This document shows, piece after piece, positions 47,231-60,489 of a stretch of DNA of 64,000 nucleotides. Origin of the DNA: Epiperipatus broadwayi (Eukaryota; Onychophora; Udeonychophora; Euonychophora; Peripatidae); NCBI GenBank assembly GCA_028023455.1, contig JAQFVV010000013.1:10518579-10582578 (forward strand), written 5' to 3'. Numbering within the stretch: the first letter of the stretch is position 1; each line of letters begins with the position of its first letter. Position numbers and translations under genes: made by a program. Under the pieces are notes generated by a model that made no database searches, was not told the DNA's origin, and saw nothing but the letters and a program-made list of their open reading frames with translations.

Positions 47231-49432
47231 AAACCATACTAGGCAGAACTTCTGACTAAAAGAATAATTAAAGACACCTAATTTTTTTGCTTGAATCAAC
47301 CTAGTTTAGAATACTTCTTGATACCATGTTAACCTAATTAATCATTTATACTAACATTGTTTCACCTCAATAATGGTCAGCCATTTGAATAGGCAAAGGG
47401 TATTTTTCTCTCTTTTTTCTGTTTGTTTTACTTCTGGATGTAAGGATATAAAATGGTCACATATATACATGCATATGTATGTGCTTCATGCATATATTGT
47501 TGCCATAAAGTTATAATACTAAGGCATTTAAAAAAATAATGAAAAAAAAATTTAATTTTATTATGAAATTTAACGTTATTATGTGGGAATAAAGGGGGGT
47601 TTCAAATCAGCAAATAAAATGTACCTAATTAATTAAAATCATTTGATGATAAAAAGAATGTATAAATTAAATTCAAATTTTGGAATTATTTTATGGTAAA
47701 TAATGACAAGAAATTAGATAAAACTAAATGTATGTGAAATTTAATTAAGAAATATGGGATTAGTAAAATTTTAAAATTAAACTAGATCAAGATTGCAATC
47801 AGCAAGATTTTTTTAAATAGTAAAGAAAATAAATTTTCTTTTTTAAAATTAATTAATCAATTTGAAAACATCTGGATGCCTTTGTTTTGAGGGATATATA
47901 TGGAGGCCACAAAGAAAGAATGTTAGTTCTTGTAAACTTTCAGTGTTTGTAAACTTCTTATAAAGTTTTTTAAGCTGTTAAATTACAAATAACAAGAGAG
48001 GAGATCACTGCAATTTCTCTGATCATCTCTGGGGGAGTTGAGTATGAAGTTTCCTGGACTATAAAATGTGATGCTGCTAAAGTTCCTGCCTAAAATTGAT
48101 GATCCAAATTGCTGACATGCTATGCTGTCATTATCAAAAAAACACCCCCAGTATATAATGTCACTGAGTGATCAGCCAGACAATATCCATGAGCACTACC
48201 CATAGAACTGATGAACTATACTGGGAAGTTAAGCATAGTATTTTACTATCTACCAAAATCCTTCAAAGGTCTGTTAAAATAGTGATTTTATTTTAAGTGT
48301 ATAAATTTAAATTTATCGGTAAACAGTTAAGGACTTTTTAATATTCTCTTATATATTAATCATTCTGTAAAATATTTTTCTTATTGTATTATTTAGATAT
48401 TTTATTGCATTATTTCAAATATTTTCTTATTGTATTTAGACCTACACTTAATTAATTCAATATTAAGAAATATCAACTTTTGTAATATACTCAATCTTTC
48501 TTAAATCTGCTAGGCTTATTGTTTAAGAATCAGATGGAGGTAAATTTAGTAAAAGATTTCAATGACTAAAATATTTGATATCATCTAAAAGAAATCCAGT
48601 AATTTGGTCAAATGAAGATATTTAAATCCCTCCTCTCACTGATTCTAATTTTTTTATTATTATTTGCTATTTAAACTTGACTATTAAATTCTGTTATTTA
48701 AATATGTAATCTGAGTCATTAACACAATTATGAATGGTTCATAAACTAATTTATTAATAAAACTGAGTTTAACAAAATAAAACTTAAAACTACTTTCTCT
48801 TAGAAAGGACAAGTATATATGTATACTGTGTTCAAGGTGATTTATAAACAATCTTTCCATTTTAAAATAAAATTTAATGTTCATAGCTAAAGCTAAAACT
48901 TTGTTTTCTGTTTTAAAAGGGACAAATGTATATTTCTTGAACAGGTTACTCTATTTGATTCAAAAGTTATATAGCTTAAGTTGAAACTACTTTCATTTTT
49001 TTTTAAGTTTTAAAAGTTACATCAAAGTTTTGTATTTTATTATTTTACATATTAATGATAAGTGATACCACAAACATACTTGCTTTTTTTTAAAATAACC
49101 TGGCATTTTTATTTGCAATAGATTTTAGTTTTAAAATCTATTTTTTTGACTATTTTTTTAAATTCATTTGTAAACACACATTCTAATTGAAAGTTTTTTT
49201 TTTTTTTAGAAAGCATTTAATTTTGAAAAGTTGTAAGGGCATTTATGTTTATTTTAAATACAATCTATTTTAAATTTATTTGTATTAACAAAAGCTGAGA
49301 CTTGTTTTTATATTTATTTGTTTTTAATTAATTCTAAATAAGATTATCCTGGTTGGAATTTTTAATTAAGATTTAGACTGAGATAAAATCTGCCCTGGTC
49401 TAAAACTACTAATTAATAATTAAAGATGACAT

Positions 49433-49506
49433 GGGAGATAAGAAAGGATTATATATATATATATATATGGGAGATAAGAAAGGATTATATATATATATAT
49501 ATATAT
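49433..49506. repeat. Tandem duplication of a TATA-like block
   Basis: GGGAGATAAGAAAGGATTAT plus a TA run occurs twice with a period of 36 bp, just upstream of CCCAGG. In the sister copy near 860 only one unit is present (GGGAGATAACAATGGACATA). Confidence 0.85.
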
Positions 49507-50849
49507 CCCAGGTTTTAACTGAAGATTATTCTATTCTATTCTGCTAGTTTAGTTTTATTCTACTTTGTATGCTATTAGATATCTAGATTAGAAGTGCTGC
49601 CAAATTTAAATTACTGTCTTCAAATTGCTAAAAAGAATCTTTCCTGCAGAATGCTAAAACTATATGCTAGGAAGAATTGCCTCAACATCATGTCATGATA
49701 AATCAACTTAAAGATGAGCTCTGGATCCCAAATCATCCCTGAAAAATCATGTCATGAGAGCTTAAACAACAACTGATCCCTAACATTGCCTCTATTCTCC
49801 TGAACAGAAACAAAAACCTAAAGTCTTTGCTAGAACTCTCCAGAAAAATGAACTGTGTGTGCTTCTGAAAGATATCTGCAGAACCTATTGTTATACCTCA
49901 TGGTAACATGTTTTCTTATTCTTTTCAGGATTTAAAGTCTCTGTTTAATCTTAAAAAGTAACCTATTTTATGATATCTTTTGCCTGTTAAATTTAATATA
50001 TTTTGAGCATTTTTTCTGTGTGTTATATGTTGTATTTGTCAGAGTGTATACTGAGTTTATTTCTTAAAGCTATTTATCTTTATAAATTGCTATTTCACTT
50101 GCTTAATAAATGCTTGGGTAAACATAAATAATTTTCTGATTATTTACTTGTCTTCTATTGTGCCTTTTTAATTATTACATAGCAGCTTAGTTTTGGTCAA
50201 TTGTTTGGTTGGTGATTCACCAGTTACATATTTCTGTTTTCCTTTAAATCAGAGATTTCATTCTCTTTATTTATTTAAAAATTACCTATGCCAGAGTATT
50301 TTCTAAGTTTTCTATTTTCATTAAAATTGAAGATTTAAGTTTTTTTCCCATACTTCAATACATACTCTGTCATATTCATATATCATATTTATTTATTTTT
50401 GCATTGAAATCAACCATGACAATCTTTAATGTGGTTGGCCATGCATTAGTTCTGTAGACAATATGACATCACTAGTTAATAATTTAGTAATCACTCACAT
50501 GCACTGGTTTCATTGATTTGTGCTTGAATCTTTCATTTGTTATTTGTTTTAAAACATTTTGGATAAGGAAACCAGAGTTGCTTAGGTGAATCATCAACTG
50601 AAAGAAAATTTTCTCTTCCCTTTGAAAAACTCTATTAGAAAATTAGCCTGTCTGCCAGAGTGTTTGACATTTTATTTTGCTCATACATCCCTTGATAGAA
50701 TTTAACAAAAACCATGTTTATTTTATATATTTGTGTACTTGCAAATTTTTGTTAATTTTAATAAATTTTAAAATTATATTAGCTAGCATTTGTCCAAGTT
50801 TTATTTTCTCAATTGCCTGAACAATATTATCGAGCTCTTGTTCTCCATG

Positions 50850-50980
50850 GATCTGGTCAGTTCCTATCATCATCATCATTAATTTTTGATCATGTTAAAC
50901 AAATTTTCCAGATTGTCTGGTCAGTGCCTATCATCATCAGCATTTAATTTTTGATCATGGTAAACAAATTTTCCAGGTAT
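50850..50980. repeat. Tandem duplication, period about 64 bp
   Basis: CTGGTCAGT(T/G)CCTATCATC begins at 50,853 and 50,917. Each unit continues to TTTTTGATCATG(T/G)TAAACA and AATTTTCCAG. Two units, little divergence. Confidence 0.8.
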
Positions 50981-51249
50981 GCAGTGACCTGGTGGTGCAC
51001 TCCATGATCAAAAGAAAAAAGAACTGACCATTACAGTATAGTGTAGAATACAATAGTCTCATCTCTAAAACTTTGAATTAAATTTAAAATATTTATCATT
51101 ATAGGATACCATATCAATATGTCATTGTATATGCAAGACCTATGGGATGGTTCTCCAACTAAGCAGGGAATAATTTTATCAGCAGATTTTTTTAAATATA
51201 TATAATAACTGCTTAGACCCTGATTTAGCCTCAGATAATTAATGAATGT

Positions 51250-51490
51250 TATTAATATAATTTTATAAATTAATGGGTATCAAAGTTGTGAGTACAGAAA
51301 TTTTGAATCTTGTCCATTAAACTATAGCACTTTGCTCTCTCTGTATATTGATATATTTTCTGAATAAATGATGAAGATATCTGTAACAGATTGTGATCTG
51401 GGCTAATTGATAAGTTCTGGTTCAACACAAAATGCATATCTTGATGATCATTATCTTTTTCACAAGTCTTTAATTATTTGATTTAGGATA
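51250..51490. repeat. Single unit of the 345-bp repeat family
   Basis: Shares CAAAGTTGTGAG, ATGATGAAGATAT-TGTAACAGATTGTGATCTGGGC and ATCTTTTTCACAAGTCTTT with the array at 41,050-41,900. It directly follows the truncated LTR-like repeat and precedes the second copy of the 2.7-kb repeat. Confidence 0.6.
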
Positions 51491-51692
51491 TGGTGATAAA
51501 ATAGATTGATATATAAAGTTAAGTATATCTTAAAAAATAATGTTATGCATGTCAAAAATTACCATATAAGATATATATGTTTTATTCATTTGAAAAAAAT
51601 GAAGTTCACTGGGCAGACATCAGTCTGACTTCTAGACTGAAATATGGTTGTGATGGGGTTTGAAAGATGCACTGAGATATCTATAACTAATT

Positions 51693-54265
51693 ATCATATA
51701 TATATATATTGAGACAATTATGTGTCTCATGGCATACAACAGCAAACTAGTGTGCACGCACACACACACACACACACACACATATATAAAGTTGAAAGGA
51801 AAATTAGAAATGAGCACAAACAAATTTTTTTTGGATACTTATTTTAAAAAAATATACACTGGAATAATAGTTAAAGATTAAATAATGATTTTTGAATGTA
51901 AAATTATTATAAATTAGTTTAAATCATTTAAACTTGTCTATTAATTCTGATTTTTATGATTAAAATAAGCTTGTTTTGTGTTATATTAAATAGTACTTGT
52001 CTTTATAAAATTTCCTATTTACTTATAATTACCTTAAAAGATTTTTTTTATTAAAGCTTTTGATCAGGTGTTTTTCAGGGACTTAAAATTATATTTAGAG
52101 AGAAGTTTGGTTTTAATTAAAGTGAACTGAAAAGAGTCATTAATGTTTTTGATAAAGAAAAGAATTTAATTTTAATTACTGTGTTTTTCAAGTTCCATCC
52201 CTAGCTATAAAAGGTTTGAAAAAAATTGAGAAGATTAGATTACAAATTATTAGGAGTATAACTATGGAATTATAATTAAACATGCATAGTACAAATCAGC
52301 TGCTGTTGTTAGTGTCATGACAGTAGAGTTTGAACTCACATGGAAGCAAGGTCCAGCTTTATGTGTTTCATAACCCAGATTGTGCACTAGATTGTATGCC
52401 TGAACTCTAGCAAATTGTAGAGTAAATGGAGTTTACTGATTCATTCACTGAAAATGTCAATGGACATTATACTACTCTACTAGGTAAATGACTATAATGG
52501 ACTAACTTGCCAAGAGAGACCAGGGCTAATTGAATGGTGAAATTATTATTGTTCTATGGTTTATATATATGCAGTTTTATCAATATGCAAAGAAGCACAG
52601 ATAAAAGTACTGCATCATGTATATAAAATACTGACAGATATCAGCTGGTTTTAAAGGTAATTAATCTTTGACTAAATTATTCAACTAAAACTAGAATAAT
52701 GAAAGAAAATAATAAATGACTGTTTCCAGTTTTATTTATTAAAAGGAAAACTCAGAAACTTTCTTTATTAAAAATGATAATTGTTTTAAATACTTTGCAA
52801 TTAAAATTTTTAATTTAAAAATAAAACAAGTAATCAATTTTTTTTTTACTTATACACATCTAAAAACAAAAGATTGATTTATAAATGATTTTATTTTGAA
52901 ATTTTAAAAAAAGCATGGAAAATCTTATTGTAAATGACGACACAAAAAGTCAAAGGGTTTTTTTTTGGAAAAAGACTTTCCAAAATGGATCTAATGAGCA
53001 ATGTTTTTTTTTTTGGATAGAGAAAAAACTTTTATTTGCAATTAAGCATAGTGAGCCAATAACTTTGGTTAGTAAGAAGGCAATATATTCACACACATAT
53101 ACACACACATGTGTGTGAATTTTATGTATATTTTCAACATAGAAGTAATTGTGTCTTGTGAAAATATATTTCAATATTATTTTTGACTAATGAAATATCA
53201 TGGGGTATAAATGTCAATGTGTGCACACATTTAAGTGGAGACCCACATATATGTTAAATTAATTGTTCATGTATTATTAAAAATGAATTGAATGTTTTAT
53301 ACAGCACATCTGTGCCTATTTATATAGATATGTGCCATGTAAATATCTTAAAACCTTTGTAAATTGTTAAATTAATTACTATGTATTAGAACAATGAATT
53401 TTATTTATTAAATTTATGACATGTTTTTCAAATATGTTCATTTTATATTATACATGCACATCTGTGTGCAAATCTATAGGTGTGTTTTATGTAAAATTAC
53501 AATGTAATAGTAGATATTTTTTATATTTTAATCCAAATCAAAATGTGTAATTTATATTTATAGCTGTATTCTACCGATCTTAATTTTATTTTAATTTAAT
53601 TGTTATTCATAAATTGATATTTCATTGTTACAGTTATTCCAGTGAATTTAATCAATCCTAAAATAGTTTTAGATCATATGTTTGTATTATATTTTTTGCT
53701 CACAGTAACAGTTATAAAGCTTTGCTCACTGGGCTGGATATATACATAATGGTCTGTTATATAAAACAGGTTTTTATTTTGTATTTTTGAAATCCTGGAT
53801 TGGTGCAAGGGTATATTCTTTAAAGTACATGCACTACATGAAATTTTATTTTATTATTAATTAGAAATTATGTTTATAGTTGGCCAGTACTTTAATGTTA
53901 CTAAGTAGCCAGAGCATTGATTATGGTCAGTATGTTTTAGTGTCTCAGCATTATTTTTTATTGATGTATTCTGATGGATTATCACTCATGTCTGTGCATC
54001 CAAATTATTGTATTGTATTGCTGCCCTAAGTTTGGCAGTGACTAAATAACTAGACTCATCTATAGGGAACTACTTTAAAATCCAGCCACAAGATTGATTG
54101 TTGATTTGTTTTTATTACTTTTTAATGCTGATGATGTTTACATGGACTTGTAGTTAGTTCTTTGCTGATTTCTTACTGATTCATCCTCATTCTTTTTATA
54201 TTTAATATTTAAATTCAGTAGTAAATGGGGTTCATGATGATAAGTGCCACCATCCCTGACTTTGC
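51693..54265. repeat. 2.7-kb dispersed repeat, copy 2
   Basis: Partner of 34,205-36,960, same orientation, lacking the 227-bp insertion. A (CA)n tract lies near 51,757-51,782. It ends at a long (TA)n tract beginning about 54,274. ORFs within it (51,632-51,823, 52,915-53,174) cross simple repeats or T-runs and are not conserved in copy 1. Confidence 0.6.
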
Positions 54266-54270
54266 ACTGT

Positions 54271-54310
<40 letters not shown>

Positions 54311-55519
54311 AAACATATATATATATATGATATATAGCAATTAACACACCTACCAGCCATGCCCATGACTTTGGACTTGAATATTGAAAATATTTATCAG
54401 ATTGCTTTCAAAAATATAGATTATTATAGGTGGCTACCTAATAATCTCAGATAATTATACAATTATTGGTTGATAATTGCTACCTAACTATTTTTTCTCA
54501 AAGGGTGACAGAAATAAAAAAAACTCTTGCAATATGGCAGTTAATTTGACTTTTAGGCAACGCTTTATTATTTACCAATCTTCTTTAAAAGATTGTTGAA
54601 GAGTGCTTTTCTCTATAATGGTATAACAAATAGAAACCGTAATTAGTTAATTTATATACATATATGTATATAATTGTAAACAATCATAGCTAAATAATAT
54701 GTAATTGAAACAAAAATAACTAATATTTCCAATAAAAACTATGTTTAAACCAATGCCAAAACATCAACAAATAATTATTTTAAAAAATGGAATGTTGTTA
54801 TTTAAGCTTAGTTCATTGACATTATTATAAATAAGAGAATGAAATCTATCTATGAGTCTAAACCCAAAGTACTGACTTGATCCTTCAAATAATTAAATAA
54901 TGATTTTAGATTATTTTTATTGTACATAAATCAAAATAATAGACAGACTTAACTCTCTTATTTATAGCAAATGCCGATGAATTAAGTGTAAATACTGACA
55001 AAGTTAAAAAAATAGATTATATCATTCCATTTCTTTAATAATAGTTTATTAAAATTTGGATATTAGTTTAAACATAATTTTAAATAAAAATAATAGTTGC
55101 TTCAATTTCATTTATATCCTATTCAATTGTGACAGTTTATCATTACAGTTTGTTTAAACATAGTTTTAATTGGGAGTAATAGTTATTTTTGTTTCAATTA
55201 GATATTATTTAGCTATGATTGTTAATGGTTTCCATTATTAAAAGTGACATGTCATTAAATATTTGGGGATTGTTAAAATTAAGATATTGCATTGGTACTT
55301 TAAATAATTAAATCATTATTCCAAGTTATTTACATTGCACATAAATCAAATGAATAGGCAGATTTCTCACATATATTTATAACAATGGCAATGAATTAAG
55401 CTTAAATACCAATAAGGCTAAAGGAATGATTAATATCATTTCATTTCTTTAATAATAGTTTATTGACATTAGGGTATTGGTTTAAACATAGCCTTAATTG
55501 GGAGTATTGTTTTTGTTTC

Positions 55520-55561
<42 letters not shown>

Positions 55562-58500
55562 TATCAGCACTAATAAGTAAATAATTATATGAAGTAATAT
55601 TAATTCTTTTTATGCCACCTAATCTATTGATTTAAAAAATCAGTCAATCTCAGCATGACATATGCTTTGAGTTCTGCCTTCATCAGCTGACCTAAAAGTG
55701 GCCAACACTCAGCAACATAGAATTGTTATTTTTATTTAAATACCATCACTATGCAAATATTAAAAGTTAAATATTCAAATTAGCAATATATGCATTTTGA
55801 AGTGTTATTATAGTATTGCTATCATTTTTTGTTTTTCTACACTATTTGAAGTTATCAATAATATTAGTTTGCCTGTTTGCATTTTTTCCAGTGGAAATTG
55901 GAAATAAAATTATTAGTTTAAAAAATTCTGAAGATGCCAGTATCACATTAAAACAAATACAGTACAAAGAAACTGACAGCATCAGTGATTAATAGATTAT
56001 TTGATCTAAATGTTATTCTGAATAAGTATTATTTTTTAGGGTTTCAAAAAGAAAAATTGTAATTTTCAGTTATTTATTTACATATTTGTAAAATATTTAT
56101 TTTGATTCAAAAAATACATGAAAATATTTGCTTTTAAGAAGACAAGTCCTAAAATCCATAGTTACAATAAACACAAAAGTTGTTTTTACTGGCTGGAATA
56201 ATTGCTTTCACAATAACCATTTTTTTCCTAAAAATTTTAATAATAATAAGTATAATTTTGAATTTTAAATATTTGCATTCTTTTGTGATATATCAACTAA
56301 AATTCTTTTCTATTTTAAAAATGTAATTCAAATAAGAAATATTTTGTTCAATAATTTTTATGGATAGATGAGATTATAAACCAATAGGAAAATAGCCATT
56401 GTTATTATTACAAATTTAGTTTAATAATTTAATTTTCTATTTTGCAAAATTCAAATATTAACTTTTAAAATGGCTTTCATTTGTAAGTTTACATTACTAA
56501 TAAATAATGTAAATATTATCAATATATAATATAAAATAAATGTCTAATTGTAAAAATAAAATATTGCAAATATGAATGAAGTTGTAACTAGAGTCTTTTA
56601 AATAAGAATGGTAGAAGTTGAACTTTGAACAACCTTATTTCTAATAGTTTAATTTTAAAAAACAAAGCCTTAGTCTATAAAACACTTTTTTTTACAAATA
56701 ATTCTTGCATACAAATAAATATCCAATATTTATTAGTATGTAATTATAGTTTTTAGTGTAAATATTAATCAACATCATTAATAAAAAAGTTACAGACAAA
56801 ATAAAATATTAAAAATGGGAATATAGAGGGAAAATGCAATCAATGAATGTAATAAAATAGCAATTATATTTCCTGTCATAATCCATCATTTAAAACTAAA
56901 ACAATTGGTTTGTATTTTCTTAATATAATAATCATCATGTTTAGTTTCCAGAATCATATAACTAATATGAGATATTCCTAATTTCATGGCCTTACTTTAT
57001 ACTAATAAACTCAATCTTTCTTTTTTGATCACCATTAAATATGTATAATTGAAGAATTTTATAAGAGCCAGAAAAATTTATTGAGTAACCTGATGAGTGT
57101 TTAAAGTATCCTTTTAAACAATATATAATTCATAAATATAACCAGAACTTATTTTCAATCTTCTGCATAGAAAAGTATCAATCCAAATATACTTTATCAC
57201 AGATTTAATCTTAAACTTCTGTGAAGTAAGAAAAAAAACAATATTACATTTAAAAAAATAATAAATGGATTATTCCTCCGGAATTTATAAAAAAGATTGA
57301 ACATTACAAATGACAGGGAGAAGCTGTGGTCCATGGACCTTGAATTCCTCCAGAATTCATCATTTTACATTGCATTTAAATCATGTTTTCAAACAAGTTT
57401 ACTAACAAATACAACAATTTTTGTGCTATGATTTTTTTTCTAGAAAAATTGAAATCCATAATAGAATGAAATATAAATCTCTATATTAAAATACAGTATG
57501 TATGTATAAATATATACCACAAAAATAAGTAATTGAAGATTAGTTAAATTTTTTTATAGATAAAGTTGAAAAAGATATTAAAAATTGTATCACATGATTA
57601 TTTACTTATATATATATGTGTGTGTGTGTGTGTTTACAAGAGCAATTCTTTCCGCTCAATCTAGAGCCAACTGCTATAAGCCTGAGTATTAATTAATATC
57701 AAATGTGAATATTATAAAAATAAACCATTTGTTATTCATTGATTATTCAGATTTACTGTAGATTGCTTGAGATTGGAGAACTGCTCTTACAAAAGTGTAC
57801 TATAGACTCAGAGTCTGCAGGAATATGCCCCCTTCCATTAAATATGAATGCTGCATCACATTATAATAATATATTTTGCAACCCACTTACAATCACTTTA
57901 CCAACATTTGTTTTACCAATACAAGTTAAATTGGAATCTTTACTTTTTAACAAATAAGAACTGGATACGAAGTGCAATGTCACATGACTTTTTCATATGC
58001 TTATTCATATGTTTCCATGATTACTAAACCTACAATAGATAGCTCTAGAATACAATGAAGAAAACTGTTCTTATATGCTAGCCTATCATTTATTTAAAAT
58101 TATTGCATGAACTGATTATTGAAGGGTTACTAGAAAGAAAATTCTAAGTCTTTTCATGCTCTGGCTTGGGATAAATGTGTGACTATCCACTATATCAAAA
58201 GTCTAAATTATATTTCATTTACACTATACAAAAGAAAGGAAAAAAAAAACTTATTAGAAGTAAAGATAGATATTGAGCGACCTCATATAGTAAAAAAAAA
58301 TGAATATATATATATAACTAATTTGAAACTGAACCCACAAAGATCATAAATAATCTTTTTTTTTTTTTTTGAGATAGAGCCAATCTTCCTGAGTTTTTTA
58401 TAACTAAGGAAAAACGCCATCCTTTTCAATTTATAACTACTTTAAATAAATTAATTTGTTTATGAGAAATGAATTAAGCAACTTAAAATAATAACTAATA

Positions 58501-59689
58501 ATTGTTTTAAAACGTTAAATTTCAATCCCTCTCCCCGTCTTTTGTAATTATTTCATACATATAAAATAATCCTTTTTTAAAAACAGTTAAAAAGTCCATT
58601 CACGTTTACCTTCATCTTTTGTAGGTTTATCTTAAAGTAATAAAGCTCAAAATGAGAGTTACAAATAAAAATAATTACTTCTGACGAAAAGGGTTGTAAA
58701 TTTTCAAATCTTCTGACACGCTCAAGTATGAGTAAAACATGCTCAATAATAAATTTTACTTACGCCAAATGACAAAGTTGTTAAGATGAAAAATTGTTGA
58801 CTGAAAGTACAAATTAGAAACCTTTTGATCTTTCAGTTTATTTGCGGCATAATTTGGCTTTCGGGCTAGAGCTTAATAAGGGCAAAGATTGCTTATTATA
58901 GTATTCAAGCCAATAATTCAAACTTCAGTTTTAAACTCAATTCATTAACCTGCCCAGGAATTTAGATCTCTATCTAGATTCGAAATATATAAATATATCA
59001 GCTGTTACTACTTATATATAAGTGCATAATATATATAAACTCTGTTTTATGTATATATGTAGTATAGACCAAGGGGATTAGTAAACTACAAACACAATTA
59101 ATTCTAACTGCAAGAATGTTAAGATTTTCTTTACTAAAAAATCATTTCCTTTTTTTTTAAGATTATTAATATTCAAGTCAAGAGCTTTTCAACACTTTTA
59201 TGACATGTTCAAAATGTAAACAAACATTTAAAAAATGTAAATCAACATTTAGCCAAAACAGCACACCAACAACTAAATCACATGATTCTTTTGTTCATCA
59301 CTTAATTTTTAATAGCAGACAGCCCAGAAGATGTCATCACCATATACAGCATATAAAGAAAAATATGTGGAAGTAAATCATAAAGTTCTTTATCCTAGTT
59401 GCTTATTTCAAATTTATAAATTAATTCTCTTATGAAATGTCTCTTCTGTATTTTTACAATATTTTTTTTCAGTCTAATCTGATATTATTATCATACCCAT
59501 GTCAACATGGGTATAACAATAATATTGGCATCAACAAGGGCTTTGAATCTTCCACTCTTGAATTTTCAATGATGGCTGAAGAGTTGGAGAGTGAAGAAGT
59601 TTGAAGTTTGCCCATTAATGCTTGAAGATTTGTTATCTTAATATAAACTGGCATCAATTGTATAAGTGTGGGAGCTGGTGATTTGGACC
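54266..59689. other. Long A+T-rich interval without genes
   Basis: TA tracts lie at about 54,274-54,330 and 55,523-55,557 and a GT tract near 57,618-57,632. Two diverged blocks around 54,770-55,230 and 55,250-55,530 share words (CATAAATCAAAATAATAGAC/CATAAATCAAATGAATAGGC, GCAAATGCCGATGAATTAAG/CAATGGCAATGAATTAAGC), so this part is an old duplication. On the minus strand near 55,650-55,700, GTCAGCTGATGAAGGCAGAA resembles a Penelope 3' tail. The small ORF at 57,739-57,957 has no domain. A perfect 9-bp hairpin (ATACCCATG/CATGGGTAT) lies near 59,493. Confidence 0.45.
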
Positions 59690-59835
59690 AACTAATAAGT
59701 GCTGATTCAGCATAAAATGAGTGTATTGGAGATCATTTATCTTTTTCACATGTATGTGGTCATGTATATTGATCATATAAGATGGAATGGATAGCTGTGG
59801 GAGCTTAAAAGTTTGAGTTCAAGTCCTACTAATAC
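59690..59835. repeat. Unit of the 345-bp repeat family with a B-box-like motif
   Basis: ACTAATAAGTGCTGATTCAG, TTGGAGATCAT and ATCTTTTTCACATGTATGTG correspond to the array at 41,050-41,900. GAGTTCAAGTCC near 59,816 fits a pol III B box, supporting a SINE-like origin for the family. Confidence 0.45.
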
Positions 59836-59955
59836 ATGTATATTAGTATCATTAAAATCAGTCAACATTTAGATTTAATATATTTTGATAGATACTAAAG
59901 ATTGCAACTCGACAACAGAGATTGAAATTATTGATACAAATAAGTTTAAATAAAC

Positions 59956-60039
59956 CTCCTAATGGTTAGCACAGCTGCCTTACAAGCAGTTGTCCCAGGT
60001 TTACTTCCTGGCCAATGCTTTGACAAGTGAAAAAAAATA
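59956..60039 (+). mobile_element. tRNA-Val-like retroposon with target-site duplication
   Basis: A tRNA-like body lacking its 5' acceptor strand: GGTTAGCACAGCTG (A-box region), an anticodon loop CTTACAA reading TAC, a five-pair T stem CCAGG/CCTGG, the 3' acceptor strand CCAATGC, then TTTGACAAGTG and an A-rich tail. It is flanked by ATAAAC at 59,950-59,955 and 60,040-60,045. The related sequence at about 5,462-5,477 (AAGTTTAAATAAACTTC) lacks it and looks like the empty target. This is strong evidence of retroposition of a 5'-truncated tRNA-derived RNA. A second copy is at 63,722-63,795. Confidence 0.78.
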
Positions 60040-60239
60040 ATAAACTTCCTTTAATAATTAAAGATAACGTGTTCTGAAGGCCAACTAGCAAATAGTCATT
60101 TATAACATTACAAACTGCAATTATAATTATTGTATATATATATACTACTGACAAGAATGGAAAAAAGTTTAATCCATTATTTGTCTGAAGGTTTGTGATG
60201 ATATTATATTAATAAATGTGATATGTTGGACTATTTCCA

Positions 60240-60480
60240 TTATCTATGAATGAATGTTGAATGTATAGAAAATTTTAAACTTTATTTAAATTTTCCAAAT
60301 ACAAACTACTTGTTAGTAATAATACACATATAGACAACACAGGTTAGTAATTACATAATGTTTCAAGTAGTATTATTCTTCACTCTTCTTCAGGTGAAAC
60401 TGGCCTATATACACAGTGACAATATTCGCAAATACATAAGAAAGTTAAATGATTTTCTACTTTAGCTAGTTTTAGACATA
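60240..60480 (-). repeat. tRNA-derived SINE-like repeat, third copy
   Basis: Minus-strand relative of 5,745-5,945 and 6,803-7,030: ATATTGTCACTG, ACCTGAAGAAGAGTGAAGAA, TACTACTTGAAACATTATG, AATTACTAACCTGTGTTGTC and TACATTCAACATTCAT. Its tRNA-like head is more decayed (AACTAGCTAAAGTAG). Upstream flanks also match 5,440-5,530, so the repeat unit is wider than the SINE-like core. Confidence 0.6.
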
Positions 60481-60489
60481 ATTTTTAAT

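Larger units (their letters stand above)
48934..51034 (+). mobile_element. 2.1-kb insertion inside L2 containing LTR-like copy B
   Basis: The insertion is inferred because L1 is continuous here. It starts TTCTTGAACAGGTTAC and its first 1.2 kb is collinear with 470-1,700. The rest (50,200-51,030) includes GGTTGGTGATTCACCAG, a 64-bp-period duplication and CTGACCATTACA at the right edge. No ORF. The order of events is clear: L2 existed before this element arrived. Confidence 0.65.
47454..51238 (+). repeat. LTR-like repeat L2, split by an insertion
   Basis: 47,454-48,933 and 51,035-51,238 together align with L1 (42,632-44,278). The break corresponds to position about 44,080 of L1, where GGATAAATATATA is interrupted. 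TAAGGATATAAAA just before 47,454 could be a decayed polypurine tract, which would make L2 the 3' LTR. Beyond 51,238 the sequence switches to the 345-bp repeat family, so the end is truncated. Confidence 0.6.

Noticed and set aside
55650-55705. Minus-strand CTGATGAAGGC...CAAAGCATATGTC as a hammerhead
   Set aside because: The GAAA box is CAAA, helix I pairs only through a bulge and helix III is poor. It fits better as a generic Penelope-like tail.
57092-57125. CTGATGAGTG at 57,092 as a hammerhead core
   Set aside because: No GAAA box follows at suitable distance and no flanking complementarity is present. Other isolated CTGATGA words (2,749, 36,828, 39,648, 54,128) fail for the same reason.
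57739-57957. 72-codon ORF as a possible exon
   Set aside because: No domain, no convincing splice context that I can defend, and a length within chance for this window.
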